NCBI GenBank assembly: GCA_019914945.1
Contig: CM034110.1
Coordinates: 2,051,001-2,115,000, forward strand
Reading direction: 5' to 3'
Length of the DNA stretch: 64,000 nt
Source: Typha latifolia
Lineage: Eukaryota > Streptophyta > Magnoliopsida > Poales > Typhaceae
Shown here: one piece after another, positions 10,914-22,464 of the stretch
Layout: each line of letters opens with the position of its first letter
Numbering within the stretch: the first letter of the stretch is position 1
Translations under genes and position numbers: made by a program
Notes under the pieces: model-generated
What the model was told of the DNA's origin: nothing
What the model saw: only the letters and a program-made list of their open reading frames with translations
Database searches by the model: none

Positions 10914-11468
10914 TGTTACGTATCAGATCTTGATTGATCTAGACATAAAAAAATTATGAAAATTTTGCTGGTAGCCTCACGAGTTACAGATCTAGTAATT
11001 TTAGTTAAACGTAAATTCGAGGGCGAGGTGAAAAATTAAAAATAAAAGTGTGAAGGAAAGTCAGAATGGGGTAAATCGATTAATATCCAATATTATGGCA
11101 ATTGTCGAAGGGTGACGGATAACTAAGGGTGGTGGTGGAGAGCTGTATAGTATAGTGGCTCACGGTTGAAAATGGTGACTAGAGTTTGGGTGCTTTGAAG
11201 AGATCCAAGGCTATAATCTACTCCTATGAAAATAAAGACGATCTATAGCTATGGTAAAAAATAAAGACAATAATAATAAATTGGCTAAACTTAAGATTCA
11301 TTCTATGATAATAATCAACACATGACTAAATAGGAGTAAAGTTCTAATGGCCATATACAGATTACTCACTTTATTTACAATTTAAATCAATAAATAAATC
11401 TAACTAACTAAATAACTTGACACGACTTGACTTGGCTCGACTTTAACTAATGCGGTTTGATCGTAACA
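10914..11468 (-). repeat. 5' LTR of element I
   Basis: 555-bp direct repeat of 8542-9103; it contains the pyrimidine-rich leader (as purine-rich on the + strand) typical of this family. Confidence 0.75.
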
Positions 11469-13522
11469 ATTGGCTTAGCTAACCTCATGAGTAAATGATG
11501 GTCTTGCACCTAATTCCTATAAGGCTTGCTCTTGACTAGGTGTGTCTAAGATCTTCTCTAACATAATAAGGATTTGCAACTAGAGTTATTTCTTGGTTGG
11601 AATTAAGACATAAGGATCTTTTTTACACTTCAAGAAGGTTCGATTTTTCTAATGAGAATGTTATCAAAATTTTGCAATTTGATGTTAGGGTTATACATTT
11701 TCTTATAAATAGTTTTTATGCAATATTTAGAGAGTTTGTTGTAGTGATCTACTTTATCGTAATTTCTTTGATAGTGATCTTTTCATGCTCGGTGGTTTCA
11801 CCCTTCGAGAAGGCTTTTAATATAAATTTAATATTCTAGCTCTATTTAATGTTTGGTGTGCCTTAGTGAAAATATCTAAGATCTCATCATTAGTGTTTCA
11901 AAATTCCCACTTTATTTCTAGTTATGGTACCAGCCGTCAAAATTGTATTAAGAAAATAAATGAGACCGAACAATCCCTTTGGCCGCTGGCTTACACGACT
12001 ATCTATAGACCAACAGAAGAATCAAAACTCTAATATGATAAAAGGATAAAATTTTCATTTTTAGAAAGTTTTGACCTAGACTCATAAAATTCTAATTTAA
12101 GTTAAATTTAGCACGTTTAAACAAGCAGAATCTAATTCTGAGTTATACACTGAAAGAGATAAGCAAAACAAAACCTTTGTACAATAGAAAAGACACTAAT
12201 TTCAAGGACTAAACGGAGAAATTTGGTCAGAATCCACTTTATGTATGGCTTTGTATGAGTTCCAGCTTGCTTTACTATTCTAAGTAAAACCTCTTTCATT
12301 TTTGAATTCAAATATCTTCAGAATATTTGATTTCTAATCAATATCTCTTGAATAATTCAGTAGATTATATTTTAATTCTGAATCATTTGAATTTACCAAA
12401 ACTATCTTTTTTTCCATCCTCTATCAGGTTACTAGTTAGAGAGCCTATAAATGAAAATATTTTTGTAACCGTAAATCACGCCAAATCATTAAAAGCAAAG
12501 TTTTCTTAAACGCATCTCTTATGTCTCTTGTCCATTCGCGTCTCTTCTTTCTACTGATTCACCAAAACTCCACAAGTTTTCCAATCCAAATATCAACATT
12601 ACTATGACGGTACATTACTGTAGGTCCATCGTATTTATATTCAATAATATCCTTTTGGCACATAATTTTATACATGGAGAAGTTCTTACCAAAATATATT
12701 TTGAGAAAATTTGCATGCAACATGCTATCTTTTAATCTATTTGTAGTTTACACTCGTTATTTTCTAATATTTATAAATTATGTCCTATGTTTTATCAAAT
12801 ATGTGCAAAAAATATCTTAGATTAAATTAACACTAATACCATTTAGGTAGATATTATATCTCGGGTTGAATCTAAGTCCTAATTAGCCCGAGCCCACAAG
12901 TTGGTCAAGTCAATTGCTTATTATATTAGTTATTTGCATATTACATTTCATTTGGATCTATGTATGGTTCAGATTGAACCAAGTTAGCTATTGAGTTCTT
13001 AGGTCTTTGGCTGATTTAGCTAATGCTGGTCTAGGCAATCGACCTCCTTTATAAAATGTGAAGCGCAACCTAATTGGAGCATATGTTGATAAAATTGATT
13101 CTACTCTCATTCTCTCTATTTCTCTCCTCTCCTCTCCCTTCCACCTCAACCAACCTATGTCCACCCCGTCTCCTCTTAAGGCTGTAAAATCACTTTATCA
13201 TATATACTTATTTTTATATCATTTAATCCCCTACACTAAAATTACTAAAATACCTGTATTACTTTTGTTAACGAATAATTTGTTCGAGGAGAAGGGTTTT
13301 TGTTTAAACAACAACTCCCGTCCCTCCTTTTATGCTTGATTAGAGGTGAATTTTAATTTATTTATTAGTTTATATGTGATTGTACTTAGGTATTTTAGTC
13401 TAGAAAAGTTAAGAAAGTGTGGGAGATCTAAATGTTGTTAATATTATTATATTAGTTCTTATATCTTCACTATTGAATCATGTCTTCTTTCAAGCTTGAT
13501 TAAATTCTAAGTCAAGCTCGAT
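11469..13522. other. intergenic, nothing recognised
   Basis: AT-rich, no convincing gene, RNA or paired repeat. Short chance ORFs only. Confidence 0.5.
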
Positions 13523-13527
13523 TCAAT

Positions 13528-14174
13528 TAACGCGAACTAGGTCAGATCAGATTGCATCGTGAGAACATTGGGCTCGATGGATCGACTCTATTTATCTTTT
13601 AATTGATTCATACTTATGTAAGCCTTTAAAACAAGTCTAGTTAAGTCATGTAAGCCACTAAGACAAGTTCAATTAAGTCATGTAAGCCTTTAAGATAAGT
13701 ATTAGTTCGAGTCGTATAAACATTTAGGGCTAAGTACGAGTAAAATTTATTGTACTCGACCTCTATTTATAGAGGGGCTAAGCTTTTAGTTTAATCATCC
13801 ATGCATTGAGAATTAATTGAGTTTAATTTTTTTTTATTATTGTATTTACCATTTTTATCCATTAGATCATTTTTACTTTCATAGGAGTAGATCGTAACCT
13901 TAGAACCCTTTCAAGCACTCAAACCCTGGCCACCACTTTCCTCTAGTAGCCACCCTACTATAAGACCGTCCACTACCTTCAGATGATCACTGCAATATTG
14001 GATATTTACCGTTATGCTCTGTTCTAATCTTGCTCCATTGTTTTAATTATATCTTTTCATCCAGACATCCGATTGACGTGAAACTAGAGCCATTAGAACC
14101 CTACCTCGTGAGGCTACAACCGAAATTTTCATAATTTTATTACATTCGGATCATTCCAAATCTAGTTCTTAATA
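13528..14174 (+). repeat. 5' LTR of element X
   Basis: 647 bp, pairs with 21787-22464. Its ends have drifted (TA...TA instead of TG...CA). A TATA-like TATTTATAG is at about 13766. A worn primer-binding site (TATATCAGAGC) follows at about 14178. Confidence 0.75.
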
Positions 14175-14199
14175 TTTATATCAGAGCTGACGTTTCTCA

Positions 14200-15224
14200 A
14201 ATGATGGTTAACAAGCGATCCAAGATAAACAATGAGGGATCGACCATGGAGGATTAAGAACTCATCTCCATTCCTATAAGAGTTTCTACAGCGCCCCCAC
14301 CATTACTACCAACAATCGACAACGAGCCGCCTACGTAGGCTAAGGAAATTTTTAAAGATTTTTCTAACAAGGTCACTAGATCTATTGCAAAAAGCGCCAA
14401 GAGGATGGAAAAGACTATTCATGACTTGGCGGCAGCCCTTCTAACTCAACATGGGCACCTTGCGCCACCAGCACCGCTGATCATGGAGAAAACCGATCAA
14501 CCACATCCATCCACTCCAAGTCGGGAGGGAGGGGCAAGCTGGCCCAAACCACGACCTCGACTCCTCTTCAAGCCACGGTGGAGGCCCCTCCATTAGGCAA
14601 ACACACACTGCCGCCAGTGCAAGGGTCGAGGTCATCTTCCTTGCACGTAGTGGAAACTAGGGTCAAAAACCCTAGCTTCCCACTAGCGGCCATTTAGCCC
14701 CACTAGCAAAACCACCATGTTATAGGACCCCCGCACTCGAGCCAGGCCGGCAGCAATCTCAGGATATGGTCGGCAGACTGCCCACAGTGATTCTCTCCAC
14801 TACATCGAAACTTAGCCACGCGACCTCGGGGTCGCCACTCTTGCGACCACCAGCGGCCATAATCGGCTTGCACGAGCTGATTATAAGCCCGTAGTGGACT
14901 CTGCATCCCCTAGTGAGCATCGGATAGCTGAGCACGATGCCATTCTATGCTGCAGCCTTCCCCAAGCCCCATCTTGCTGGCAACTCCACTATAGTGGGGC
15001 CAGTGGTACCAGCCGCAACCACAAGACCGATAGGGACCGTTGGAGAAGCGTCGTGGTGGCCCGTGCAGCCAGCCGAAGCCATGGAGAATAATATCCTTCT
15101 ACCGTTGCGAGGACCAGCCAGGGACCGACTACTGGAGACCCACGACCAAACCCAGCCACCGCCGCCCCCCATGCAACCTATAGCGGCGCCCCTAGGCCGA
15201 ATTCAAAATTCAGCCCTAGGGTTA
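14200..15224 (+). pseudogene. gag of element X, N-terminal part
   Basis: From about 14201 the + strand reads as the same Pro-rich gag start as element I: NEGSTMED-stop-ELI, then NEPPT, AKEIFKDF and a helical AKRMEKTIHDLAAALL segment (14345-14440). It continues as low-complexity Pro/Arg/Ser-rich sequence broken by stops until the TIR element at 15225. It resumes at 16241. Confidence 0.5.
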
Positions 15225-16234
15225 GAGCATCTCCAACCCTGGCTCCATATTTGGAGCCTTTGGGCTCCAAATATGGAGCCAAAAATGGAGTAAGAGCCCG
15301 GTGCACTCCAACGCATCGGGTTCCATATATATTAAAATAATAATATAATATATATTATTATATTAGCTATTTTAAATTACTTAATAGGTCATCTTAGCGT
15401 TATTATTTTTTAATAAAAAATATGTGGTTAGAAAACTTTCATCGAGATCTTTAAAATAAGACTAATATTCAATAATTTTAGAAGTAATTTTAAATTACTA
15501 ATTTTTTAATTAAACGCATCGAAATTACTAAACACGAAATAAACATCGAAATAAGCATTACATGTCATTAACTAAAAATATCAAAATTACATTACATAAA
15601 ATAAGCAGAAATTAACCAAACATAATAAAAGCAATAGATGTTTAATATTCTGGTAAGTCATCTCCGTAGGCACTAGTTCCGATTCCATAGTCATATCTAA
15701 TATATTTTAATTTTTAATATTTACATTGGAAATAATTTTGAGTAATTATATTTTAGGACACATAATTTATTATTCTCATTTTTATAAATAATAAAAAATT
15801 TAAATTTAAATTAACTCAAAAATAATTTAATATTAGAGTCATTTTTATAAATAATAAAAAATTTAAAATTTAAATTAACTTAAAAATAATTTAATATTAG
15901 ACTCATTTTAAAGGTCTCGATGAGACCTTTCTAATGGTATTATTTTTGTTAAAAACCGATTAGTAAAACTAATTATATACTCAATTTAACTAACTAAATT
16001 ATTTAATAAAGATACAAATAGAATTAAAATTATTGAATATAATAATTATTAGGTAATTTTGGTATTTTTAAAAAGTTGAAATGACAAATAGAGCCAGACT
16101 CCATTTTTATGGTAAAGCTCCAAATTTGGAGCCCCACTATTCCTAGCTCCAAATTTGGAGCTAGTTTAAAAGCCCCATTGGAGCTCAACCGAGCTCCAAA
16201 TTCAAATTTTGGAGCCCGGTTGGAGTTACTTTTT
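15225..16234. mobile_element. TIR DNA transposon or MITE (1010 bp) inside element X
   Basis: The left end starts GAGCATCTCCAACC and the right end has the imperfect inverse GGTTGGAGTTAC. Both ends carry palindromic subterminal motifs of the TGGAGC/GCTCCA type (15237-15285 and 16080-16215). The flanks are the same six bases, GGGTTA (15219-15224 and 16235-16240); the true target-site repeat may be just TTA, which would suit the PIF/Harbinger superfamily. The middle is very AT-rich and codes for nothing I recognise. Comparison with element G at about 33535-33545 shows the site without the insertion. Confidence 0.65.
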
Positions 16235-16240
16235 GGGTTA

Positions 16241-16390
16241 GGTTATTTGCGTGAAGCTGATGGCATGCACAATTTTCGAGGTAGGCTAGATTTTTGCAAA
16301 CCAATTTGACCACCTTATGCAAACCAACTTGGACCTATGAACATGATCCCAAGCACGAGTATAAGCCCGAGAATGAATGGTGAAATGACT
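16241..16390 (+). pseudogene. gag of element X, middle part before the solo LTR
   Basis: This matches 33560-33680 in element G and the minus strand near 9790-9960 in element I. It carries the LxANxFxNQF-like segment and stops at TGACT, the left copy of the target-site repeat of the next insertion. Confidence 0.55.
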
Positions 16391-16471
16391 TAAGCTTTGA
16401 TACCAATTTGATAAGGTCTGATACCACATTGATAAGCTCTGATACCAGATTGATGGACTCTGATACCACTT
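16391..16471 (-). repeat. tandem array of four 21-bp LTR-end/primer-binding-site units
   Basis: The complement of TGGTATCAGAGC (with 0-2 changes) occurs at 16394, 16415, 16436 and 16457, exactly 21 bp apart. The 9-base spacers resemble the last bases of the LTR (TTATCA plus 2-3 bases), so each unit repeats an LTR end followed by a primer-binding site. Confidence 0.85.
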
Positions 16472-17332
16472 TGATAAGTTCTTGAATCAAAGATAGGCTA
16501 CGCAACAATTCCTTCAAGATCTGGATGTATTACAGGAATCAGTCCGCGCAACTGTAGGAAACTATTCATAAAATATTCTTTGGTAGTCAAAAAATTACAA
16601 AAATAAATGGATTAGATTCGAAACTTCCTGATCTACAACTTTCATTTTTATACTCTTTGCAGATTCAAACTGAAACTAGGATGAAAATACGGAATAACGT
16701 GGGTGATGGTGGTGGTGACGGGTGGAGTGGATGTTAGGGTTATGGATGGGTATGGATATGGAGGTGGATAGTGGATGTTATTAAGGGATATAGAAGAAGA
16801 GAACGAAGTGGTCGAGATCCCAAAAAAGAGGGGTGACTCGACAATCGAGGGAGATTAGAAATTAGGAGAAACCTTGCCAACCGTAGAGGTGGAAGGATGG
16901 TGAAGAGGGAGGAGGGAATTTAGGGTAGATAGATGATAGAGAGGTAAGAAATCAATATTCCAATAGCATAATAAATTTGGATGCCATCCACATATATATA
17001 GAGGCTCGCTAACAAGTCCTAAAATAATAAGTAACCCTAATTCTAGAGGATTCCCGCCGATCGCGTTCGAACGCGCCCGATCACGTTAAAATGCACAAAA
17101 GACGTTCTCTATATGTGCGAATGCGATGCAAGGTTTCGAGCGCGGGCGTTCGAACTCGCCCGACCCCGTTCGAACGCACAATATGTGTTCTCTATATTTT
17201 CGAACTGATGCAAGCATTCACAAGGGCGTTCGAACGCGACCCCTCCTGTGTTCAAACACGACCTATAGGAAATTTATTTTAATAAAAATAAACAACTAAT
17301 GCAATAAGAAAAGATCCTAACTAAGTGTATCA
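16391..17332 (-). mobile_element. solo gypsy LTR with a captured four-unit primer-site array, minus strand
   Basis: On the minus strand this reads as an LTR of 861 bp (17332 down to 16472) of the same type as those at 48875 and 44261, followed by an 81-bp array of four primer-binding-site units (16471-16391). Nothing else of an internal region is present. Target-site repeats TGACT (16386-16390) and TGACC (17333-17337) lie outside the array, so the array appears to have entered as part of the LTR. The LTR carries the GCGTTC palindrome array (perfect copies at 17063 and 17226) and a TATA-like box at about 16992-17001. Confidence 0.75.
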
Positions 17333-18003
17333 TGACCCGATAGGCCCACGATATCAGATTGAGTCAAATCCGCATGCAACCCGGGTACGAGATGTGCCAG
17401 ACCCGTGGGCCTATGACCACAAGGTCACTGGTCACTTGGCCTACGATGACAGGCCACATTTTGGGATCGAAGCTCGGACCGTCAAGATTGATTTCCCAAA
17501 TTCTCTAAAGGAGATCCGTTGGACTAGACCTATTTGGCGAAGCAGTTTTTCATGTACCATGGCACGCCAGACCACTAGAAGGTCCAGCTAGCATCATTCC
17601 ACTTTGAGGAGTGATGATTAGGTGGTACCAGTCGATTGAGCGAACTCGACCATTCGAGTCTTGCCAGGACTTTACGGATGCGATTTGTGCTCAGTTCGGT
17701 ATGACCTAATGACTTTTAGGCCATGTTGAGTAAGCTAACTTAGTCAACAACAGTTTGAGGATATCGGAAGGAGTTCGAGCGAATCTTCAACTAAGTCACT
17801 AACTGATATGACTAAATAGTACTTTCATTAGTGGGCTTAGGCCTGACATTCAGGCTGAGGTCAAGACTTTGAGGCCCACTACTTCTGATGAGGCTTTCTC
17901 CTAAGTTGTCCTGATAGAGTCCAACTTGGATCAATTGAACTAGATATGCAAGGAGGAGTAAAGAAAGACTCTGTCCAAGCTCACGGCCCACTAGAGACTA
18001 CAT
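17333..18003 (+). pseudogene. gag of element X, central domain
   Basis: This matches 33775-34200 in element G. The frame with fewest breaks (17325-17591) includes a VKIDFPNSLKEIRWTRPIW stretch and a MARQTTRRSS tail; further on are remnants of the central gag domain. It is cut off at 18008 by the next insertion. Confidence 0.55.
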
Positions 18004-18008
18004 CTACC

Positions 18009-18792
18009 TATTGTGGTTCTTGACTTAGGTGCATAGTGGACATGATTAAACTGCTTCAAATTGTATTAATTATGTTTATATTTTAGGAAAATAAGATAGT
18101 TTTTGGCAGGTGTGTTTGAATGCAAATGGATGTCATTCGAATGCTTGATTTTGCATTTACAAATATAGAGAACAGGTTTTTCCATTTGAACACGATCAAG
18201 GTGCATTCAAACACGCAACGAATAAGTTGAGCCGTAATAGAATTTGTTTAGGGTTTTTTAGATGATTAGCTAGCCTCCATATATGTGGAAAAATAGCCTC
18301 TTTGGATTATTATTGAACATTGGAATTAGTTTTCATCTAGGCTTGAGCCATCTTCTCCCTTCTCCTTCCTCCCCCTCGGAATCCAGCCCAAGTTCTCGTC
18401 TATGGCCAAGGTTAATCCTCCATCGCTTCTCCCTCCATCCTCTAGCAACCAGCCATACCTGAAAGCTCTCTTCTAACCTTTCATCTCATTCAAAGCACTA
18501 AACTATCCACCATACCATAATCATCTCCCATAACCCTAACCACATATTCCATGTCTATCCCGCTACCTCCCAACCTTCGGTCATTGCTTCCTACATAACT
18601 TTCAATCTACTCATCTGATCAATGAGATCCCAATTATGTTTGATTCCTAACTTACAGAGGAACAACATAACAAAATCTCAAATTGATCCAGCATTTCGAT
18701 CGATCCCAATTATGTTCTCAAGTTACATGCTAAATTCTATCCAAATTATCAAATTAGATAGAAAATCATCGTTACCAAAGACGACCGTAACA
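18009..18792 (+). repeat. 5' LTR of element H
   Basis: 784 bp; pairs with 20752-21499. It contains worn GCGTTC-type motifs at 18110-18215 and a TATA-like CCATATATG at about 18277. Confidence 0.75.
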
Positions 18793-19485
18793 AGTTGGTA
18801 TCAAAGCCAGCCTTCCTTAGCACACATTCGCAATGATGTCAACCACTAGATCCATGGCGGCTCGAAGAAGAGAAGAAGAAAAGGAGACATCCATTCATGT
18901 AGAAGAGAGGAACCCTACACCTCCACGCACGGGCACCCAAAGGCAAAAAGACCAAGCACACACAATGCTGCCTCCTCCATCCTTCTTCATAGATTCAAAC
19001 ATAAAGATGCTATCAAGGTCTATTGAAGCTTTGGGACAGATCTTCTCAAATTGATCCAAACGAGATCCCAATTATGTTTGGTTCCTAACTTGCAGAGGAA
19101 CAATATAACTAAATCTCAAATTGATGCAACATTTCGATCGATCCCAATTACGTTCTCAAGTTACATGCTAAATTATATCCAGATTATCAAATTAGATAGA
19201 AAATCATCATTAGCAAAGACGATCATATCAAGTTGGTATTAGAGCCATCCTTCCTTAGCACGCATCCGCAATGATGTCAACCACTAGATCCATGGCGGCT
19301 CGAAGAAGAGAAGAAAAGGAGACATCCATGTATGTAGAAGAGAGGAACTCTACACCTCCACGCACGGGCACCCAAAGGCAAAAAGACCAAGCACACACAA
19401 TGCTGCCTCCTCCATCCTCCTTCACAGATTCAAACATAAAGATGCTATCAAGGTCTATTGAAGCTTTGGGACAAACCTTCTCCAC
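18624..19485 (+). repeat. 438-bp tandem duplication: LTR end, primer-binding site and gag start
   Basis: 18624-19061 and 19062-19485 are direct repeats at a distance of 438 bp. They include primer-binding-site copies at 18796-18807 (TGGTATCAAAGC) and 19234-19245 (TGGTATTAGAGC) and two copies of the gag start MMSTTRSMAARRR. The second gag copy is the one that reads on into the rest of gag. Confidence 0.85.
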
Positions 19486-20560
19486 TATCCTCGCCCAAAC
19501 TATCGAAATCTTGAGTCAAACAATTACACAACAAAATGCCAGTTTATTGCCGGCGATTTGAGAAAGGTCGATCTGAGGACATGAAGCACCCAGATCATTC
19601 ACACTAGAACCCCCCATGATGGTTCCACCGTTCGACCAAGGATCACGAAGGGAGACCACGCCCGAATCGAGGCAAGGTTGGCCTCGCCAATGAGCGCAAT
19701 TTGTACACAAAGATGATGATGATCCCTGAATTGAGGAAGATTGAGAAGTTAATAGAAGACGTCGGAGGAATCATGTATGGCTAGAGGAGCACCCACCTTC
19801 GATTAGAGCTGGGGCAAGATTCGATCCCAACCGCGATGGCATCTGCAGGTGCACTGGTCAGTTGGAGTTTTCAATTTTTCAAGGTGGAGATCCAATAGAT
19901 TGGCTCTACCATGCTAAACAATTCTTCATCTTCCAGGACACGGAGGAGGACCAAAAATTTCTCCTTACGTCTTTCCACCTTGAGGATGTAGTGCTATGGC
20001 CAATCGAAATGTGGGCAGAGTTTCCCCATTTGGTCTACAAACAATTTGGATCGTCGAGCTACAAAGACTTTCATGCTATTTTAACAAAGACAGCCCAAAA
20101 GATGATGGTGAGAGCCTACCAAGAGGAATTTAAATGAGTGTCTAGCCTATACACACCACCATGGTCGAATATTCAGCTCAAATCCACATTCATTGTCAGC
20201 TTACGAGAGGATATTCAAGCCGATTTGTGAGCGCTGCGACCTACAGATCTAGAGCAAGCCATAGAGAATGCTTTGCTCTTGGAGGACAAATATTGAGCAT
20301 TTAGTGAACACTCGAGGCAACCCTAGACTAGCAAGCTACTACCAATGCCAATGCATATACTTGATGGCTCGGATTACCTGCATGTAGCTGGACAGCGACC
20401 ACCTTTTCGCATTTCTAATTATGTGAGAACAGCCCCTAGGACCCCTATACGGAGTCTCACATCTGCCCAGGTGGAAGAGCGAAGGGCTAAGGGCTAAGGG
20501 GTTGTGCTTCAAGTGCAACGAGAAGTTTACCCGGGGACATTGCTACACATGACAATCCTA
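19271..20560 (+). pseudogene. gag of element H
   Basis: The start MMSTTRSMAARRREEKETS reads open to 19561, then continues after frameshifts. 19862-20137 is a clear retrotransposon gag core: FQGGDPIDWLYHAKQFF, then FHLEDVVLWPIEMWAEFPH and a YKDFHAILTKTAQK helix. The tail near 20490-20550 has a zinc-knuckle-like GLCFKCNEKFTRGHC. It would form the particle shell and package RNA. At least five stops or frameshifts disable it. Confidence 0.7.
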
Positions 20561-20619
20561 TTCAGTGATGCTTATTTATTAAGAGACCAAGGAGGAGCCG
20601 AAGAGATTACCACTAGAGT

Positions 20620-20723
20620 GTGAAGAAGGAGGTTCTAATGGAGTGGCTTGGACAGATCATTGACGAGGGAACGTGGGAGATGAAAGATGACTTGATGGAT
20701 CATTGTCGTCATTTTGCACCTTG
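20620..20723 (+). pseudogene. chromodomain remnant at the 3' end of element H
   Basis: Reads VLMEWLGQIIDEGTWEMKDD followed by a short tail and a stop at 20721. It matches the C-terminal end of the integrase in the chromovirus array (ILVEWLGKASDEATWKLETD at about 53710-53770). Its direct join to the gag tail at about 20620 marks a large internal deletion that removed pol. Confidence 0.65.
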
Positions 20724-20751
20724 AGGACAAAGTGAGGGAAACGTAGTGGAT

Positions 20752-21499
20752 TATTGGACTCTTGACTTAGGTGCATAGTGGACATGATTAAACTGCTTCA
20801 AATTATATCAATTTTTGTTTATATATTAGAAAAATAAAATAGTTTCTAGTAGGTGTGTTTGAACGCTTGATTTTGCGTTCGCACATACATAGAACGGATT
20901 TTGGTTGTTCAACGTGATCAGGGTGCGTTCAAAGGTGCAACGGATATGTTGAGTCATGGTAGAATTTGTTTAGGGTTTTTTTAATGATTGGCTAGCCTTC
21001 ATATATGTGAAAAAGCAACCTCTTTGGATTTTTATTGAACATTAAAATTAGTTTTCATCTAGGCTTGAGCCATTTTCTCCCTCCTCCTTCCTCCCCATTA
21101 GAATCCAACTCGAGTCCGAGGTTAATCCTCCATCGCTTCTCCCTTTTTCCTCTAGCGACCAGCCATACTTAGAAGCTCTCTTCTTCCCCTCATCTCGTTC
21201 GAAGCACTAAACCATTCACCATACCACAATCATCTCTCATAATACTAACCACATATTCCACATCCATCTCACTACTTCTTGACCTTCGGTCATTACTTTG
21301 TACATGACTTTCGATCTACTCATCTAATCGACAAGATTTTAGTTGTGTTGAATTCCTACCTCGTAGAGTAACGATAAATGAATCTCAGATCGCTCTAACA
21401 GTTGGATTAATCCCAATTACCTTCCCAAGTTCCATGCTGAATTCTGTCCAAATAATTAAATCGGATAGAAAATCATCATTACCAAAGGCGACCATAACA
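20752..21499 (+). repeat. 3' LTR of element H
   Basis: About 748 bp, preceded by a purine-rich tract (20731-20750). Contains the split GCGTTC dyad at about 20876-20895. Confidence 0.75.
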
Positions 21500-21504
21500 C
21501 TACC

Positions 21505-21786
21505 TCAACTCAGTCGGCGTAGACAGCTCAACCCAACCGCTAAATGATCTCGCGTCTCTTGGTACCCAATGACTTGGAGGAACGCAAAAGGAAAGGCTTG
21601 TATTTTTATTATGATGACCAATTTACCCCTGGTCATAAATGTAAGCACCAGCTAGCCCACGTTATATTCCTAGGCGGACTCGAAAAGGATGAACCTGAGT
21701 CCACTGATTGACACTACAAGCTATATGAGTACAAGGACATCAAGGATTAGTTCTCTTGAGGACAAGGTGCCGGAAGTGTGGTGAAT
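21505..21786 (+). pseudogene. gag of element X, C-terminal zinc-knuckle part
   Basis: Reads LVPNDLEERKRKGLYFYYDD, then QFTPGHKCKHQLAHVI and LGGLEKDEPEST, ending shortly before the polypurine tract and the 3' LTR. Two cysteines of the zinc knuckle (CxxC) are tyrosine here. The same stretch, with its cysteine kept, is on the minus strand at 9320-9220 in element I. Confidence 0.6.
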
Positions 21787-22464
21787 TGATGCAAACCAGG
21801 TCAAATCGGATCATATCATAAAAATATTAGGCTCGATGGATCGAGCCTATTTATCTTTTAATTAGTTCATGCTTATGTAAGCCCTTAAAGCAAGTCTAGT
21901 TAAGTTATATAAGCCATTAAGACAAGTTTAATTTAAGTCATGTAAGTCTCTAATGCAAGTTCTTGTTCGAGTCATATAAACATTTAGGGCTAAGTCCGAA
22001 TATGACTCATTGTACCCGACTTCTATATATAAAAGGGTTGGGCTTCTTAGTTTAATCATCCAAGTATTGACAATTAATTGAGTTTGGTTATTTTCTTATT
22101 ATCGCATTTATCATTTTTATCGTAGCCTTTAGATCGTCTTTACCTTCATAGAAATATATCATAACCGTAGACCTTCCAAGCACTCAAACCTTAGCCACCA
22201 CCTTCCTCCAGCAGCCACCCTACTATACGGCCCTTCACTACCACCATTGGCCATCCGCCACCTTCCGACGACTGTCGCAATGTCAGATATTTACCGTTCT
22301 GCCCCGTTCTGATATTTCTCTATTATTTTAATTTTATGTTTTCATCTAAACATCCGATTGATATGAAACTAGAGCCATTAGAACTATATATCGTGAATTG
22401 TTATCACGACCTAAATTTTCATGATTTTCTTACATTTGAATTATTTTAGATCTTGCTCGTAACA
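21787..22464 (+). repeat. 3' LTR of element X
   Basis: 678 bp; begins TGATGC, ends CGTAACA; pairs with 13528-14174. Confidence 0.78.

Larger units (their letters stand above)
8542..11468 (-). mobile_element. gag-only LTR retrotransposon (TR-GAG type), copy I, minus strand
   Basis: Two direct repeats, 8542-9103 (3' LTR) and 10914-11468 (5' LTR), have TGTTAC/GTAACA termini and bound a 1.8-kb interior that holds only gag. A minus-strand primer-binding site (complement of TGGTATCAAAGC) at 10901-10912 directly adjoins the 5' LTR, and a purine-rich tract precedes the 3' LTR. No pol is present, and the gag tail runs to within about 40 bases of the 3' LTR, so the element was gag-only by design rather than by recent deletion. 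At 2.9 kb it matches copy G once G's insertion is removed. The flanks (GGTGA and ATTGG) do not match, so the target-site repeat is lost or the ends were recombined. Confidence 0.78.
18009..21499 (+). mobile_element. internally deleted Ty3/gypsy element H inside element X
   Basis: LTRs 18009-18792 and 20752-21499 are flanked by perfect target-site repeats CTACC (18004-18008, 21500-21504). The empty site is seen in element I (minus strand near 9390). The interior keeps gag (18834-20520) and a scrap of the integrase-side chromodomain (about 20630-20720). Protease, reverse transcriptase, RNase H and the integrase core are missing, so it depended on another element for mobility. A 438-bp tandem duplication covers the end of the 5' LTR, the primer-binding site and the gag start. 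Confidence 0.82.
13528..22464 (+). mobile_element. gag-only LTR retrotransposon (TR-GAG type), copy X, host of three later insertions
   Basis: LTRs 13528-14174 and 21787-22464 are flanked by perfect 5-bp target-site repeats TCAAT (13523-13527 and 22465-22469). The interior is a gag-only coding region split by three insertions: a TIR element (15225-16234), a solo LTR with primer-site array (16391-17332, minus) and a gypsy element (18009-21499). Without them X is about 3.5 kb. The empty-site sequence for the insertions can be read from the homologous stretches in elements I and G, which confirms the boundaries. The gag end runs directly into a purine tract and the 3' LTR with no pol. Confidence 0.82.
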
